DNA of 64,000 bases from an uncultured Campylobacter sp. (GCF_937996225.1 NZ_CALKTC010000075.1:9538-73537); one strand, 5' to 3'. Positions 9,798-18,670 are shown, counted from the first letter of the stretch. Notes: a model not told the origin generated them from the sequence alone. Made by a program: numbers and translations.

Positions 9798-10876
9798 TAT
9801 TCCTCCCTTTTTATCGTAGCGGCTATGAAATCCAGCCAGCGTCGCCCGATCGTTTCAATTTTAAGGCTCTCCTCGCGCTTGGAGGCGTTTTGCACGAGCC
9901 GCTCGCGCAGCTTTTCGTCACTCATTAGAATTTCAAGCTTTTTAGCGATACTTGCGCTATCGCCTACAGGGCACAAAAACCCATCTACGCCGTCGCTTAT
10001 AAGCTCGCTAGGACCTGCGATGCAATCTGTGGAAATTCTAGCGGTGCCAAAAAATATACTCTCCATCAAAATATTGCAAAAGCCCTCCATCTTGGAGGTT
10101 ACGACGACGATTTTAGCGCGTTCATATAAGCTCTCGATATCGCGCACAAAGCCGATGAACTGCACATTTAAGCGCAGCTTCGCAGCTAGGCTTTCAAGGC
10201 TCTTTCGCTCCTCTCCGTCGCCTGCGATCACCACCTTCCACTCTTTTAAAAGATTGAAATCTATAAGCGCAAGCGCCTTAAGAAGGACATCAAAGCCCTT
10301 ATAGACATTGAGCCGGCCGGCTGCTAGGATGATATTTTCTTTAGGCGGGCGAGCATCTTTAGCATGGCTGATCTCAAACATCGGATTAGGCATAATCACG
10401 CGATTTTGCACATATGTGTAATGATCCAGATCGAATTTACTAAGCACACTAAGACCTGCAGCTTGCGGATAAAAGATCCGCTTGAGAGCTCGCCAGATCG
10501 GACTTTTTAAAAAACGATGATTGGTGTGCTCGGAGACGATGATTTTCTGCCCAACTCCAAGATTTGCGATAAGCGTAAGGACATTGGTATTATCTAAAAA
10601 CGAGATTACTACGTCAAATTTACGACTTTTTAGAAGCCTATGCAAGGCTAAAATTTTATCGTAGCGCTTTTTTATATTGCCAAATACTCCTAAATCGCCT
10701 ACGCCCAAATCCAAGCTAATAAGTTCGATCTTATGATCCAGCGCGTAAAACGGCTCATCTGCGTCAAATTTTATCACGCAGACTTCATTCTCGCGGCAGA
10801 AAAAATTTGCCAGCACGCTTAGCACGCGCTCGGCACCGCCCTTGCCTAAAGCAGAAATTACCATAGCTATTTTCAT
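9797..10876 (-). CDS. pglH: PglH-like GT4 glycosyltransferase, copy 2 (best PglH candidate)
   Basis: 359 residues, the same length as C. jejuni PglH. Landmarks are KIAMVISALGKGGAERVLSVLAN, FDADEPFYALDHKIELISLD (C. jejuni: FHAGESFYKLENEVKVTSLE), VVISFLDNTNVLTLIANLGVG, VSEHTNHRFLKSPIWRALKR, AAGRLNVYKGFDVLLKALALID, VVIAGDGEERKSLE and the donor site MEGFCNILMESIFFG. PglH adds the terminal GalNAc residues, three times in C. jejuni. It is closer to PglH than the copy at 7492-8535, but the two may share the work. The ATG overlaps the end of the preceding open frame tightly; the pyruvyl transferase stop lies 1 nt away. Confidence 0.82.
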   Translation of the reverse strand: MKIAMVISALGKGGAERVLSVLANFFCRENEVCVIKFDADEPFYALDHKIELISLDLGVGDLGVFGNIKKRYDKILALHRLLKSRKFDVVISFLDNTNVLTLIANLGVGQKIIVSEHTNHRFLKSPIWRALKRIFYPQAAGLSVLSKFDLDHYTYVQNRVIMPNPMFEISHAKDARPPKENIILAAGRLNVYKGFDVLLKALALIDFNLLKEWKVVIAGDGEERKSLESLAAKLRLNVQFIGFVRDIESLYERAKIVVVTSKMEGFCNILMESIFFGTARISTDCIAGPSELISDGVDGFLCPVGDSASIAKKLEILMSDEKLRERLVQNASKREESLKIETIGRRWLDFIAATIKREE

Positions 10877-10877
10877 T

Positions 10878-11939
10878 TTATGAGCCTAAACTTGTTTTTA
10901 AAAATTTCATCGAGTCCTCTCTTTTACGGCGCAACGCCTCATTTACGCCATCCCAATCGATAGTCGCGTCCAACCACGCGTCTTTGGGATCTTGCAAAGC
11001 TCTATCTTCAAGCCCGAACGAGCCCAAAAGTGAGCTAAAGCGCGACGCACCGCGACTAGCGTTAATGAGCACAAAAAACGGCTTATTAAAGATTATGGAA
11101 AATACGCAGCCGTGAAATGAGTCGGTTAGCACAAACTCCGCGCCCGCAATAGCGCTTAACCATGCTTTTATGCCGATACGGTTGCCGCGGTCGTTCACCT
11201 CATCTATCTCTAGGCCGCTTTGCTTTTTTAGTAGCTCTATCGCCGCTTCAGAGCGAGGCGATGGATCTAGGATATAGGCAAAACCCTTGCGCTTTGGCGC
11301 ATGGCTTAAAAATTTATCGTAAATCTCTTTGTTAGCTAAAAGCGTAGGATCCAGTACCCAGTGCGCATCTACGCCAAAGCATTCGCGTGCAAGCTTTACA
11401 CTATCGCACTCACGCACCGAAATAGCTTTAAATTTAGCCAAATTTGCAGCGTGAGCTTTTAAATCTGCGGGATTTTTAAGCCCACAGAGCCTATCTCCGC
11501 CGAAGCTTGCAGCATAGGCGATCCGCGTGCAGTTAGGCGGCAAAAATCCAAGGCTAAAGCAATCTGCAAAATCCGCAAAATAGCTAGGACGAAAAACTTG
11601 ATCGCTTCCTAAAATCACCGCTTCAAAGCGTTCTTTCTCGCACAGCGCTTTTAAATCCGCGGGCGTGCAAACAGGCACGGTTAAAGGGATATTTTCCGCT
11701 ACAAACTCGCTAGTATCGCGCTCGTAAGAGGGATTAAATTTCGCGCCGCAAAGCTCCTTTTTAAGCGCGCATACCACTAAAAATTTAAGATACGCAATCG
11801 ATAGTTTACTTCTTTGCAGGCGCAAGTTTATGAGACGTGGCTCATGCCCTAGCCCCACTAGCACGCGGCTTAACGCGTAAGCTTGTAAAATTCCGCCGTA
11901 ATTATTTACTAGCGGCAGGGTAAAAATCCCGATCTTCAT
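10878..11939 (-). CDS. Polysaccharide pyruvyl transferase family protein (WcaK/CsaB type)
   Basis: 353 residues of the PF04230-type fold. It starts KIGIFTLPLVNNYGGILQAYAL, the usual Asn-x-Gly-x-x-LQ opening of the family, has VILGSDQVFRPSY and a late LTDSFHGCVFSIIFNKPF, which holds the His of the active/substrate site. Members transfer the pyruvyl group of PEP to hexoses as a ketal, often on surface polymers. Placed among pgl genes, it would pyruvylate a sugar of the lipid-linked glycan; that target is inference. The start overlaps the previous Fe-S gene by 4 nt, a coupling often seen for this pair in polysaccharide clusters of other bacteria. Confidence 0.85.
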   Translation of the reverse strand: MKIGIFTLPLVNNYGGILQAYALSRVLVGLGHEPRLINLRLQRSKLSIAYLKFLVVCALKKELCGAKFNPSYERDTSEFVAENIPLTVPVCTPADLKALCEKERFEAVILGSDQVFRPSYFADFADCFSLGFLPPNCTRIAYAASFGGDRLCGLKNPADLKAHAANLAKFKAISVRECDSVKLARECFGVDAHWVLDPTLLANKEIYDKFLSHAPKRKGFAYILDPSPRSEAAIELLKKQSGLEIDEVNDRGNRIGIKAWLSAIAGAEFVLTDSFHGCVFSIIFNKPFFVLINASRGASRFSSLLGSFGLEDRALQDPKDAWLDATIDWDGVNEALRRKREDSMKFLKTSLGS

Positions 11940-13558
11940 GCAAACTTCCTATAAATTTTATATGCCGCGATCTTTGGTAGCGCCAAAAGCGCTAGCGCTT
12001 TATTCGTAGCGGCAATTTTTTTAAGCCTAGCAGCGATGAAATCATCGCAATCAAAATGCGTAGCGCTATATCGCTGGATCTGAAGCTTCTGGCGCAAGAT
12101 GTAGCGTCTAAGCGGATTTTTCGCGCCATAGAAAATTTCGTTTTTGCACTCCACCTGGCTTTGCTGCGAGCGCTGCACCTCCGCTGCGAATATCCGCTCG
12201 CAAAAAATCGCCTCGCGTGCCTGCTTCGTAGGCTGCGAAAATAGCGCGTCGATCTGGGCTGCGCGCGTAATTACGAGTGATGTGCCGCGCCACTCGCTCA
12301 TTTCGCTTTGCAGCCACGCATCCATCAGAACGACGTCGGCGCATTTGGCAAAAACGTCAGTGCAGGCGTTGCACGCAAGCGGCGTAAAAGCGCGCGAACT
12401 CCAGTACGCAAAGGCGCTACTACTGCGATCGTCTATCGCCTCGCTACCGTCTGCGGCGCGGAATTTAAAGCCAAAGCTCATCGCACTTTTGCCCGCGATT
12501 TTATATCTGTAATTAACCGCCGCGAGCTGCTTACGCTCTTTAAACGCAAGATCTGCCAGCTTATGCGTAAAACCAGCACCCTTGCCCTGTCCGCAAACCA
12601 GCCCAATAATAAAGCTTATGCGGGATTTAAGGCGCGGATTTTTACTCGCAGCAAGCCTTAAGGCCTTAGCAAAACACGGCAGCGCGCTGATCGCGTATCT
12701 ACCCTCACGGCGCGACATCTCCTTTAGCACTGCTTCAAGCGTGAGCGGATAGTAAGCGGACGAGCGCGCACGAGTAAGCTCATCAGCATTTTTTATCACG
12801 CTAAATTTAAATAGCGGCACGGAATTTTCGCCCATAGAATTTCGCGCGTTTTTGGAATTCTCGCAAGCAAAATTCTGCGTTGATACGGAATTTTCACAAG
12901 AAGCTTTAGAATTCTGCGCGGAATTTTCATTTGTAAAATTCTGCGCGGAATTCTGCGTCAAATTTCCGCAAAAAGAATTTTGTGCACTCGTAAAATTTAT
13001 AGAATCATCATCTGTCAAATTCTGCGTTAAATTTACCATTACGGAATTCTGCGTGGAATTTTTGGTTGCGAAATTTTGCAAATTCTGTGGCTGCGCTAAA
13101 TTATTGCAGGCAGAAAAATCACGTTTGGAATTTTGGGCTATAAAATCCCCTTCGTCCGCGGGCACAGCGCAAATCGCGTAATCAATGAGCCCGCGCGCAA
13201 AAAGCTCGCGAAAAATATAATCTCCCGCGCCGCCGCTTGCACTGCTTAGGCGCTGCGCTTCATCTTTTTTGTAGAATTTGTAAGTGGCTAAAAATCTGCC
13301 AAAATCAGGACTAAAGCTTTCCAGCTCTGAGTATGATTTAGAATTTAGCTCATTTTCAAGCATGTCTTTTTCGTAAAACGGGCAGACTTTTAGACAAATA
13401 TCACATTTATCGCGGCACCCTTCGCCCTCCTCAGGCGCGTAAAATCCATTGCCTCCAAGCCGCATTTTTAGCACGCTAAAAGGGCAGCTGCTCGCGCAGA
13501 CGCCGCAGCCGATACAGCGGTCTTTCGTAACCACTTCGCTAATTACATTGAAGCTCAA
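11936..13558 (-). CDS. Ferredoxin / coenzyme F420 hydrogenase beta-subunit family protein with internal island
   Basis: N-terminal part with two 4Fe-4S cysteine clusters: C15-x2-C18-x2-C21-x3-C25-P, and C48, C52, C55, C59-P. A conserved SSASGGAGDYIFRELF follows near 105, then the FrhB-like region (YAISALPCFAKALRLA, IIGLVCGQGKG, CTDVFAKCADVVLMDAW). Proteins of this type are regularly found beside polysaccharide pyruvyl transferases, but the reaction is unknown to me; a redox step on a sugar or on the pyruvyl donor is only a guess. About 108 residues (140-247), full of QNS/ENS/NLTQN, interrupt the link between the two domains. It overlaps both neighbours by 4 nt. Confidence 0.8.
   Translation of the reverse strand: MSFNVISEVVTKDRCIGCGVCASSCPFSVLKMRLGGNGFYAPEEGEGCRDKCDICLKVCPFYEKDMLENELNSKSYSELESFSPDFGRFLATYKFYKKDEAQRLSSASGGAGDYIFRELFARGLIDYAICAVPADEGDFIAQNSKRDFSACNNLAQPQNLQNFATKNSTQNSVMVNLTQNLTDDDSINFTSAQNSFCGNLTQNSAQNFTNENSAQNSKASCENSVSTQNFACENSKNARNSMGENSVPLFKFSVIKNADELTRARSSAYYPLTLEAVLKEMSRREGRYAISALPCFAKALRLAASKNPRLKSRISFIIGLVCGQGKGAGFTHKLADLAFKERKQLAAVNYRYKIAGKSAMSFGFKFRAADGSEAIDDRSSSAFAYWSSRAFTPLACNACTDVFAKCADVVLMDAWLQSEMSEWRGTSLVITRAAQIDALFSQPTKQAREAIFCERIFAAEVQRSQQSQVECKNEIFYGAKNPLRRYILRQKLQIQRYSATHFDCDDFIAARLKKIAATNKALALLALPKIAAYKIYRKFA
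12818..13141 (-). repeat. Asn/Ser/Thr-rich coding island in the Fe-S protein gene
   Basis: Residues about 140-247: irregular units such as TQNS, AQNS, ENSAQ, NLTQN. The plus strand shows repeated GGAATTC, GGAATTT and AAATTCTGCG words from 12820 to 13100. Neighbouring residues on both sides resume the conserved fold (AICAVPADEGD before, LFKFSVIKNADELTRA after). Confidence 0.75.
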
Positions 13559-15093
13559 GCCCGCCTCCTTATCTTAGCTGCAATGCCGCCAAAAATCGCG
13601 CGCTCATAGTCATTCATCGCCCAAAAATATGCGCTTAGCACAAACATAGCCGAATAAAGCCCGCCGCAAATTAACAAAAAGCTCACTCCATGCAAGCCTA
13701 GTGCGTAATTTATCACTAGGCTTGCTGCGATTGCGGGAGCAAATTTTACTACCATCGCGCCGATATTTCGCCAAAATTTAGCGATGTCAAGTCCGATTAC
13801 ACGAGCATAGTAGATATTCATCACGCAGATATTTAGCAAGGTGATCGCAAAAGCCGTGCCGCACGCAGCGCCCACGCCACCGTAAGCCTTAGCTAGCGGG
13901 ATAGAAATAGCGATGTTTACGAGCGTGACGCAAAACGCAGCGATTGAGCGAAATTTGACTTTGTTTTTTGCCTGAAGCACGGCTAAGCCTAAATTTTGAA
14001 TCAACGGCACGCTTACTGGAAGCACCAAAATAAGCGCGATTGCGTATGAAATTTCATAATTTGCGCCAGCCCATAGCACGATAAACTCCCGCCCAAAAAT
14101 CACCAAAAGCGACGCGATAAAAAATATCACGTAAAATTGCAGCCTGCCTATTTTGATAAATTCCGCGCTAAGCTCGGAATCAGTGGAGTTTGCAGAGACC
14201 ATTTTGGCGATTTTAGGAAGCATCACGCCGCTAATGGTGAGCGAAAGCGTGACAAAAGTGGCATTTATCGTGCTTGCTACGGCATACGTGGAGACCGCCG
14301 TAGCGCCTGCGACCGCGCCTAAGATAAAATTATCAACGTTCCAGTTTACTTGATCGACTACGATGCCTAAAAATATAAAAAATGAGTAGCCAAAAATTTG
14401 CTTAAGCGTGGAGGCGTCAAAATTTCGCACACTTATCACGGGCGAGACTTTGCGCTTGCAGTAAATAAAATCCGCCGCGACGCAGATTAAATTTACCGCC
14501 GTAGCGATGATTACGATCGCGATAGCCTTATATCCCAAAAGTAGCGCAGGCACCGCAGCTAGCGGCAGAGCGATCGTACGAAAGATCCCAATTAGCTTGA
14601 TAAATACGAAATTCTCATGCGCCGTAAGGATCGACGAATATATGCTAAAAGGAAAACTAATCGCTAAATTTGCAGTTAGTAGCATTAGCATAATGCGAAT
14701 TTCGCCCATCTCACTAGCGCTTAGCTTAGCGCCAAAAATCGCGTGCAGATTGGCTAGCAGCGCAGCTCCTGCAAGCACGATCACCGCGCTCATTGCTAAA
14801 TACACGCTAAAAATCGTGCCGTGCAGCTTATGCATGCGCTCCACTTCGCCACTCGAGGCGTATTTGGCGGTATAGACCGTCACGGCGTTGCCAAAGCCTA
14901 AATCCAAAATCGCCAAATAGCCAATAACGCTGCTAGCTAAAGAATACAGCCCAAACTCGCTCTGCCCCAGCGCCCGCAGGAAAAACGGCGTATAAACCAA
15001 AGTAAGTATCGTAGAAACAAAGATATTCACATACGATAGAACGACGCCGAGCTTACGCTGCGCAGCTTCGGGGGCATTTAGAATTTTAAGCAA
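13555..15093 (-). CDS. Wzx-like polysaccharide flippase (MOP superfamily)
   Basis: A 512-residue membrane protein with some 12-14 hydrophobic segments, starting with SYVNIFVSTILTLVYTPFFLRALGQSEFGLYSLASSVIGYLAILDLGFGNA (shown in pieces: residues about 20-70), the typical N-terminal helix pair of O-antigen/teichuronic flippases. It should move undecaprenyl-PP-linked glycan to the periplasm. In C. jejuni the N-glycan is flipped by the ABC protein PglK encoded between gne and pglH. Here no ABC ATPase is present and this gene stands in that place. Whether it flips the PglB substrate is inference. It overlaps the Fe-S gene by 4 nt; 81 nt separate it from gne. Confidence 0.88.
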   Translation of the reverse strand: MLKILNAPEAAQRKLGVVLSYVNIFVSTILTLVYTPFFLRALGQSEFGLYSLASSVIGYLAILDLGFGNAVTVYTAKYASSGEVERMHKLHGTIFSVYLAMSAVIVLAGAALLANLHAIFGAKLSASEMGEIRIMLMLLTANLAISFPFSIYSSILTAHENFVFIKLIGIFRTIALPLAAVPALLLGYKAIAIVIIATAVNLICVAADFIYCKRKVSPVISVRNFDASTLKQIFGYSFFIFLGIVVDQVNWNVDNFILGAVAGATAVSTYAVASTINATFVTLSLTISGVMLPKIAKMVSANSTDSELSAEFIKIGRLQFYVIFFIASLLVIFGREFIVLWAGANYEISYAIALILVLPVSVPLIQNLGLAVLQAKNKVKFRSIAAFCVTLVNIAISIPLAKAYGGVGAACGTAFAITLLNICVMNIYYARVIGLDIAKFWRNIGAMVVKFAPAIAASLVINYALGLHGVSFLLICGGLYSAMFVLSAYFWAMNDYERAIFGGIAAKIRRRA

Positions 15094-15174
15094 ATAAGGC
15101 TTCCTTTTGCTCGCCGCTATTAAACACGGCAGAGTAAAATTTTAAAATTTCAAATCGCACTTTCACGCTAGAAC

Positions 15175-16164
15175 CTAGAGCTTCTTTTCCCAATTTAGCG
15201 CGCTTAGGATGATCTCATCCAGGCTCTCGTGCTCAGGCTGCCAAGAGGTTTTGGTGCGAATTTTATCCGCGTTTGAGATGAGGCAGGCAGGATCGCCCGC
15301 TCTGCGCGGAGCGATCTGCACTTTAAAATCCACGCCGCTTACTTTTTTGGCTTCATTGACGACCTCTTTTACGCTAAAGCCCGTACCGTAGCCTACGTTA
15401 AAGACCGCGCTCTCACCGCTTTGCAGATAATCAAGCACCGCCAGATGCGCGCTTGCGAGGTCCTCTACGTGGATGTAGTCGCGTATGCAGGTGCCGTCTT
15501 TGGTATCGTAATCATCGCCGAAAATGCTCATCTTATCGCGCTTGCCGACGATCGTTTGGGTCGCTACCTTAATTAGATGCGTCGCGTTCGGATAGTTTTG
15601 CCCGATCGTGCCGTCGCTTGCGGCTCCTGCAACGTTGAAATAGCGCAAAATTCCATATTTAAAATTTGGATTTGCCGCCGCCGCGTCTTTTAACACCCAC
15701 TCGACCATCAGCTTGCTTCTGCCGTACGGATTGATCGGATTTTGCGGAGTTTCTTCGCTTACTTGCGGGATACCCGGCTCGCCGTAGGTCGCTGCCGTGG
15801 AGCTAAAGATAAAGTCTTTCACGCCGTATTTGTTCGCAAGCGCGATCAAATTCATCGCGTTGGCAGTGTTGTTTAGATAGTATTTTAACGGATTTTGCGT
15901 GCTTTCAAAAACCTCGATAAACGCCGCAAAGTGAATGATCGCATCAAACTTCTCGCGCTTAAAAAGCTTCTCGATTGCGGGGGTGTTTTCTAGGCTTTCC
16001 TGCACGAACTCAAACTCGCCTATCTTGCGAAGCGCCTCGATCGCTCGCATCGAGCCCTTGCAAAGATTATCCAGTATGACGACGTCGTGGCGGTTCGCTT
16101 CTAAAAGCGCCTTTGCGACGTGGCTGCCGATGTATCCCGCGCCGCCTGTGATTAAAATTTTCAT
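15175..16164 (-). CDS. gne: GalE/Gne, UDP-Glc(NAc) 4-epimerase
   Basis: NAD-dependent epimerase of the short-chain dehydrogenase superfamily. It interconverts UDP-GlcNAc/UDP-GalNAc and UDP-Glc/UDP-Gal, and so supplies the GalNAc for PglA/H/J. The 329 residues carry GGAGYIGSH at 7-15, IHFAAFIEVFESTQNPLKYY, FSSTAATYGEP and the catalytic Tyr in NPYGRSK, plus RYFNVAGA, FGDDYDTKDGTCIRDYIHV and the C-terminal TSWQP. It matches C. jejuni Gne over its length, including the first position in the locus. The ATG at 16164 has AAGGAGAATAG directly upstream, so this is likely the first gene of the pgl operon. Confidence 0.93.
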   Translation of the reverse strand: MKILITGGAGYIGSHVAKALLEANRHDVVILDNLCKGSMRAIEALRKIGEFEFVQESLENTPAIEKLFKREKFDAIIHFAAFIEVFESTQNPLKYYLNNTANAMNLIALANKYGVKDFIFSSTAATYGEPGIPQVSEETPQNPINPYGRSKLMVEWVLKDAAAANPNFKYGILRYFNVAGAASDGTIGQNYPNATHLIKVATQTIVGKRDKMSIFGDDYDTKDGTCIRDYIHVEDLASAHLAVLDYLQSGESAVFNVGYGTGFSVKEVVNEAKKVSGVDFKVQIAPRRAGDPACLISNADKIRTKTSWQPEHESLDEIILSALNWEKKL

Positions 16165-16216
16165 CTATTCTCCTTCGGATCAAATTTATTAAAATACGCG
16201 ATTATAGCCCCTTAGA

Positions 16217-17071
16217 TTAAATCGCCGGTCGCACGCGCAAAAATACGGGGAAGCGCGGCTTTTTCTCGCGAGTTAGGTTTTGGTATTGATAGGTGATGAT
16301 CGTGCCCACCTTAGGCGGATTTGCCCGCATTTCGTCGCTAAAGCCCGTGCCTACTTTAAATTTCGCTCCGCTATGCAGATCCACGCAGCTAAGCGAGCCC
16401 ATCTTGCCCTCGTTTTTGCCGTAGCCCGGGTTGATTTTTACGACCTTGCAATCGCTATCGTGCGTCTTTTTGTATTTTAAAATTTTATCGCTGCGCCCGC
16501 TTTCATAAAGCGCGTTTGGATCGCGCAGTACGACCCCCTCGCCGCCTGCTGCGATGACGCGATCAAAATACGCCTGCACGTCGGCATGCGTGCTTACCGG
16601 AGTTTGCTGCACGATGAGTAAATTTTGCGCGCCACTTGAAGCGATAAAATTTCTTAAAATTTCCATCTTTGCGCTTAGGTTTTTCTGCTCCTTCGGCAGG
16701 TCAAACGCGTAAAATTTCACCCTACTCCACCGCTCATCGGGCACGCTAGAAGAGACGATCGAGACGAGCTGTTCAAACTCTCCGCGCGCCGTGTATAGCT
16801 CGCCGTCGACGAAAAACGGCGGAAAGCCCGCGCTCCAGCCCTCGGGAGCGTTTATGATCTTGCCGCGCCTGGAGCGCAGATTTTTGCCGTCCCAGATCGC
16901 GCGCACGCCGTCTAGCTTCTCGCTGATGACCCAGCCCGTGATATTCATGCCAGGGACGTATTCTTTAAGCAACATCGGTTTAAATTTAGCCTCGTTCGCG
17001 ATCGCGCCGCAGGCCAAAAACAGCGCGCCAAAAACAGCACCTTTTAAAATTTTAAAAATTTCACTTCGCAT
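16217..17071 (-). CDS. Exported ATP-dependent DNA ligase
   Basis: A small (284-residue) ATP-type DNA ligase with an N-terminal export signal (hydrophobic stretch GAVFGALFLACGAIA, residues about 11-25, cleavage likely after AIA-N). Nucleotidyltransferase motif I is SEKLDGVRAIWDG with the adenylated Lys; further motifs are FVDGELYT, FYAFDLP, EGVVLRDP and KILKYKK, followed by an OB-fold part ending KPRFPVFLRVRPA. Signal-bearing mini ligases of this type are known from Campylobacter, Haemophilus and Neisseria relatives. The role is unclear and may concern DNA taken up from outside. Its start overlaps the exonuclease stop by 11 nt. Confidence 0.87.
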   Translation of the reverse strand: MRSEIFKILKGAVFGALFLACGAIANEAKFKPMLLKEYVPGMNITGWVISEKLDGVRAIWDGKNLRSRRGKIINAPEGWSAGFPPFFVDGELYTARGEFEQLVSIVSSSVPDERWSRVKFYAFDLPKEQKNLSAKMEILRNFIASSGAQNLLIVQQTPVSTHADVQAYFDRVIAAGGEGVVLRDPNALYESGRSDKILKYKKTHDSDCKVVKINPGYGKNEGKMGSLSCVDLHSGAKFKVGTGFSDEMRANPPKVGTIITYQYQNLTREKKPRFPVFLRVRPAI

Positions 17072-18419
17072 ATGCCGCCAGCTCCCTTTCTATGAAGTCG
17101 CAAAAAACGGGTGTGTAGCTCATGCCCGCGCACTCTTTTTTCAAAAATTCGCCCATCACCGCGATGTAATTTAGATAGTCGTCCTTGGTGATCTTGCCGC
17201 GCAAAAGTTCGTATTTCAAAAACAGCCAGTAGGTGTTGAGCACGTCGGATCTGCAGTACTCGTCGATCTTGGCCTGCTCGCCTGCGTAATACAGCTGCAG
17301 GACCTGATCGCCGTGTACGTCGTATTTGCCCGGCAAACCCATGCTGGCGCAGATATGATCGAGCTTGAGCCCGCGAACGGCGCCAAAATCGCTGATGTGA
17401 TCGAGCAGATCCAGATGAAACCGCCCGTCGTAGCGACTGCGGTAGTTCTCCCATTTGCTCTTGTTGTTATCGCGATCGTTCGTCTCAAAATACGCCGCGG
17501 CGCTTAGATCATAGCACATCGCGCGCGCCATAATCATCGGCAGATCGAACCCGCGCCCGTTGAAGCTCACGAGGCGCGGATTAAAATCCTCGATGAAGGT
17601 TAGGAATTTTGCGATTTTATCGCGCTCGCTCTCGCCCTCGAGCGTCGAGACGCGCAAAAACCTGCCGAATCCGTCCGCCATCACGGCGCTAATGCTAACG
17701 ACGCGGTGGAAGCAGACGGGTAGGAATTCGCTGCCGGTTTTTTCTTTGAAAATCTCCATCGCCCTAAGCGAGAGCAATTTGTAATTTAAAATTTTGCTTT
17801 TATCCGCGTTAAAGATCAATTGCTCGCCGTAAATTTTAAAATTTAACGCGAGATCTTGCGCGGAATTTGAAGCGAGATTTTCGCTCTTTGAGCTTTGGGA
17901 TGCGGAGCTTTGAGGCGTAGAGCTTTCCGCCGCGAAATTCTGAGGCACAGGGCTTCGGAGCGCGGAATTTTCTACCGCGACGCTCTGTGCCGCGGAGCTT
18001 TGAGGCGCGATATCGTCGTAGGTTAAATTTAACGACGCGGAATTTTTGGGCGCCGTATTTTGCGGCGCTAAATTTTCGCTTGCAGAATTTTCTTGCGTTA
18101 AATTTTCAGCGGAATTTTCGCTCGCGAAGCTTTGAGGCGCAGCGTCTTGCTGCGTAAAGCTTTGCAGTGCAGAATTTTGCTCGGAATTTTCAATTTTAGA
18201 ATTCTGCTCCGCCGAATTTACAGCAAAATTTAAAGACGCGTTTTGTTTCTCGCCGCCGATCTTTTGCGAGAGCTGCGCGTTAAGAAGCTTTGCGAAGCTT
18301 TTTTTATCGAAAGGCTCAAAGCAGCTCGCGATCGCATCCTCATCCAGCACCCGCACCAGCGCCGCTACGTCTGGGATCGTCTCGCAATCAAATACGCAGA
18401 TATAATCCTTTTTCATCAA
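17061..18419 (-). CDS. PolB-like 3'-5' exonuclease with large Ser/Asn-rich insert
   Basis: DEDD-type exonuclease of the predicted PolB-exonuclease family. Exo I is FDCETIPD (Asp11, Glu13), exo II lies in SFNGRGFDLPMIMARAM, and exo III in IDEYCRSDVLNTYWLF. The middle part GLKLDHICASMGLPGKYDVHGDQV is characteristic. It should trim single-stranded or mismatched 3' ends in the cytoplasm. Residues about 54-190 (some 137 of 452) are a low-complexity insert of NSAEQNS, SENSAENLTQ, PQSSA type between the first two catalytic motifs. It overlaps the ligase gene by 11 nt, which suggests joint expression of exonuclease and exported ligase. Confidence 0.83.
   Translation of the reverse strand: MMKKDYICVFDCETIPDVAALVRVLDEDAIASCFEPFDKKSFAKLLNAQLSQKIGGEKQNASLNFAVNSAEQNSKIENSEQNSALQSFTQQDAAPQSFASENSAENLTQENSASENLAPQNTAPKNSASLNLTYDDIAPQSSAAQSVAVENSALRSPVPQNFAAESSTPQSSASQSSKSENLASNSAQDLALNFKIYGEQLIFNADKSKILNYKLLSLRAMEIFKEKTGSEFLPVCFHRVVSISAVMADGFGRFLRVSTLEGESERDKIAKFLTFIEDFNPRLVSFNGRGFDLPMIMARAMCYDLSAAAYFETNDRDNNKSKWENYRSRYDGRFHLDLLDHISDFGAVRGLKLDHICASMGLPGKYDVHGDQVLQLYYAGEQAKIDEYCRSDVLNTYWLFLKYELLRGKITKDDYLNYIAVMGEFLKKECAGMSYTPVFCDFIERELAAYAK
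17850..18260 (-). repeat. Ser/Asn/Gln-rich coding island in the exonuclease gene
   Basis: About 137 codons. Two word types alternate on the coding strand: AAATTCCGC-like (NSA, ENSA) and CAAAGCTCCGC-like (QSSA). The conserved exonuclease sequence resumes at LNFKIYGEQLIFNADKSK. Confidence 0.72.
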
Positions 18420-18670
18420 GCTCCTTTCTAGCGGCTTTTACCGCTTTTTTCAAAAACGGCTCTGAAATAATCCTCTATCTCCATGCCGTTTTTATGTACG
18501 CGCCTAATCGATCTCCTTGCTCATCCGAGGTTTTCATTGCCGCTTCCAATCTTAAAATTTTACGCTGCCGCATTTTCGCGGCAAAAGGGGCGTATGCGGA
18601 GGCGCGGCAAATTTCGCTACCGCTCGCCGCGGCGCAATTACCGTGCGCAAAAGTGCGCCGGTCGTTAAAT

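Noticed and set aside
12056..12661. Plus- and minus-strand frames of 60-120 codons inside the Fe-S protein gene
   Set aside because: Shadow frames of a GC-rich gene with clear motifs in its own frame.
5480..18260. Idea that the islands are acceptor sites for PglB
   Set aside because: Several hosts (MurD, exonuclease, Fe-S protein) are cytoplasmic, and the bacterial D/E-X-N-X-S/T form is not generally met by the NSA/NST units.
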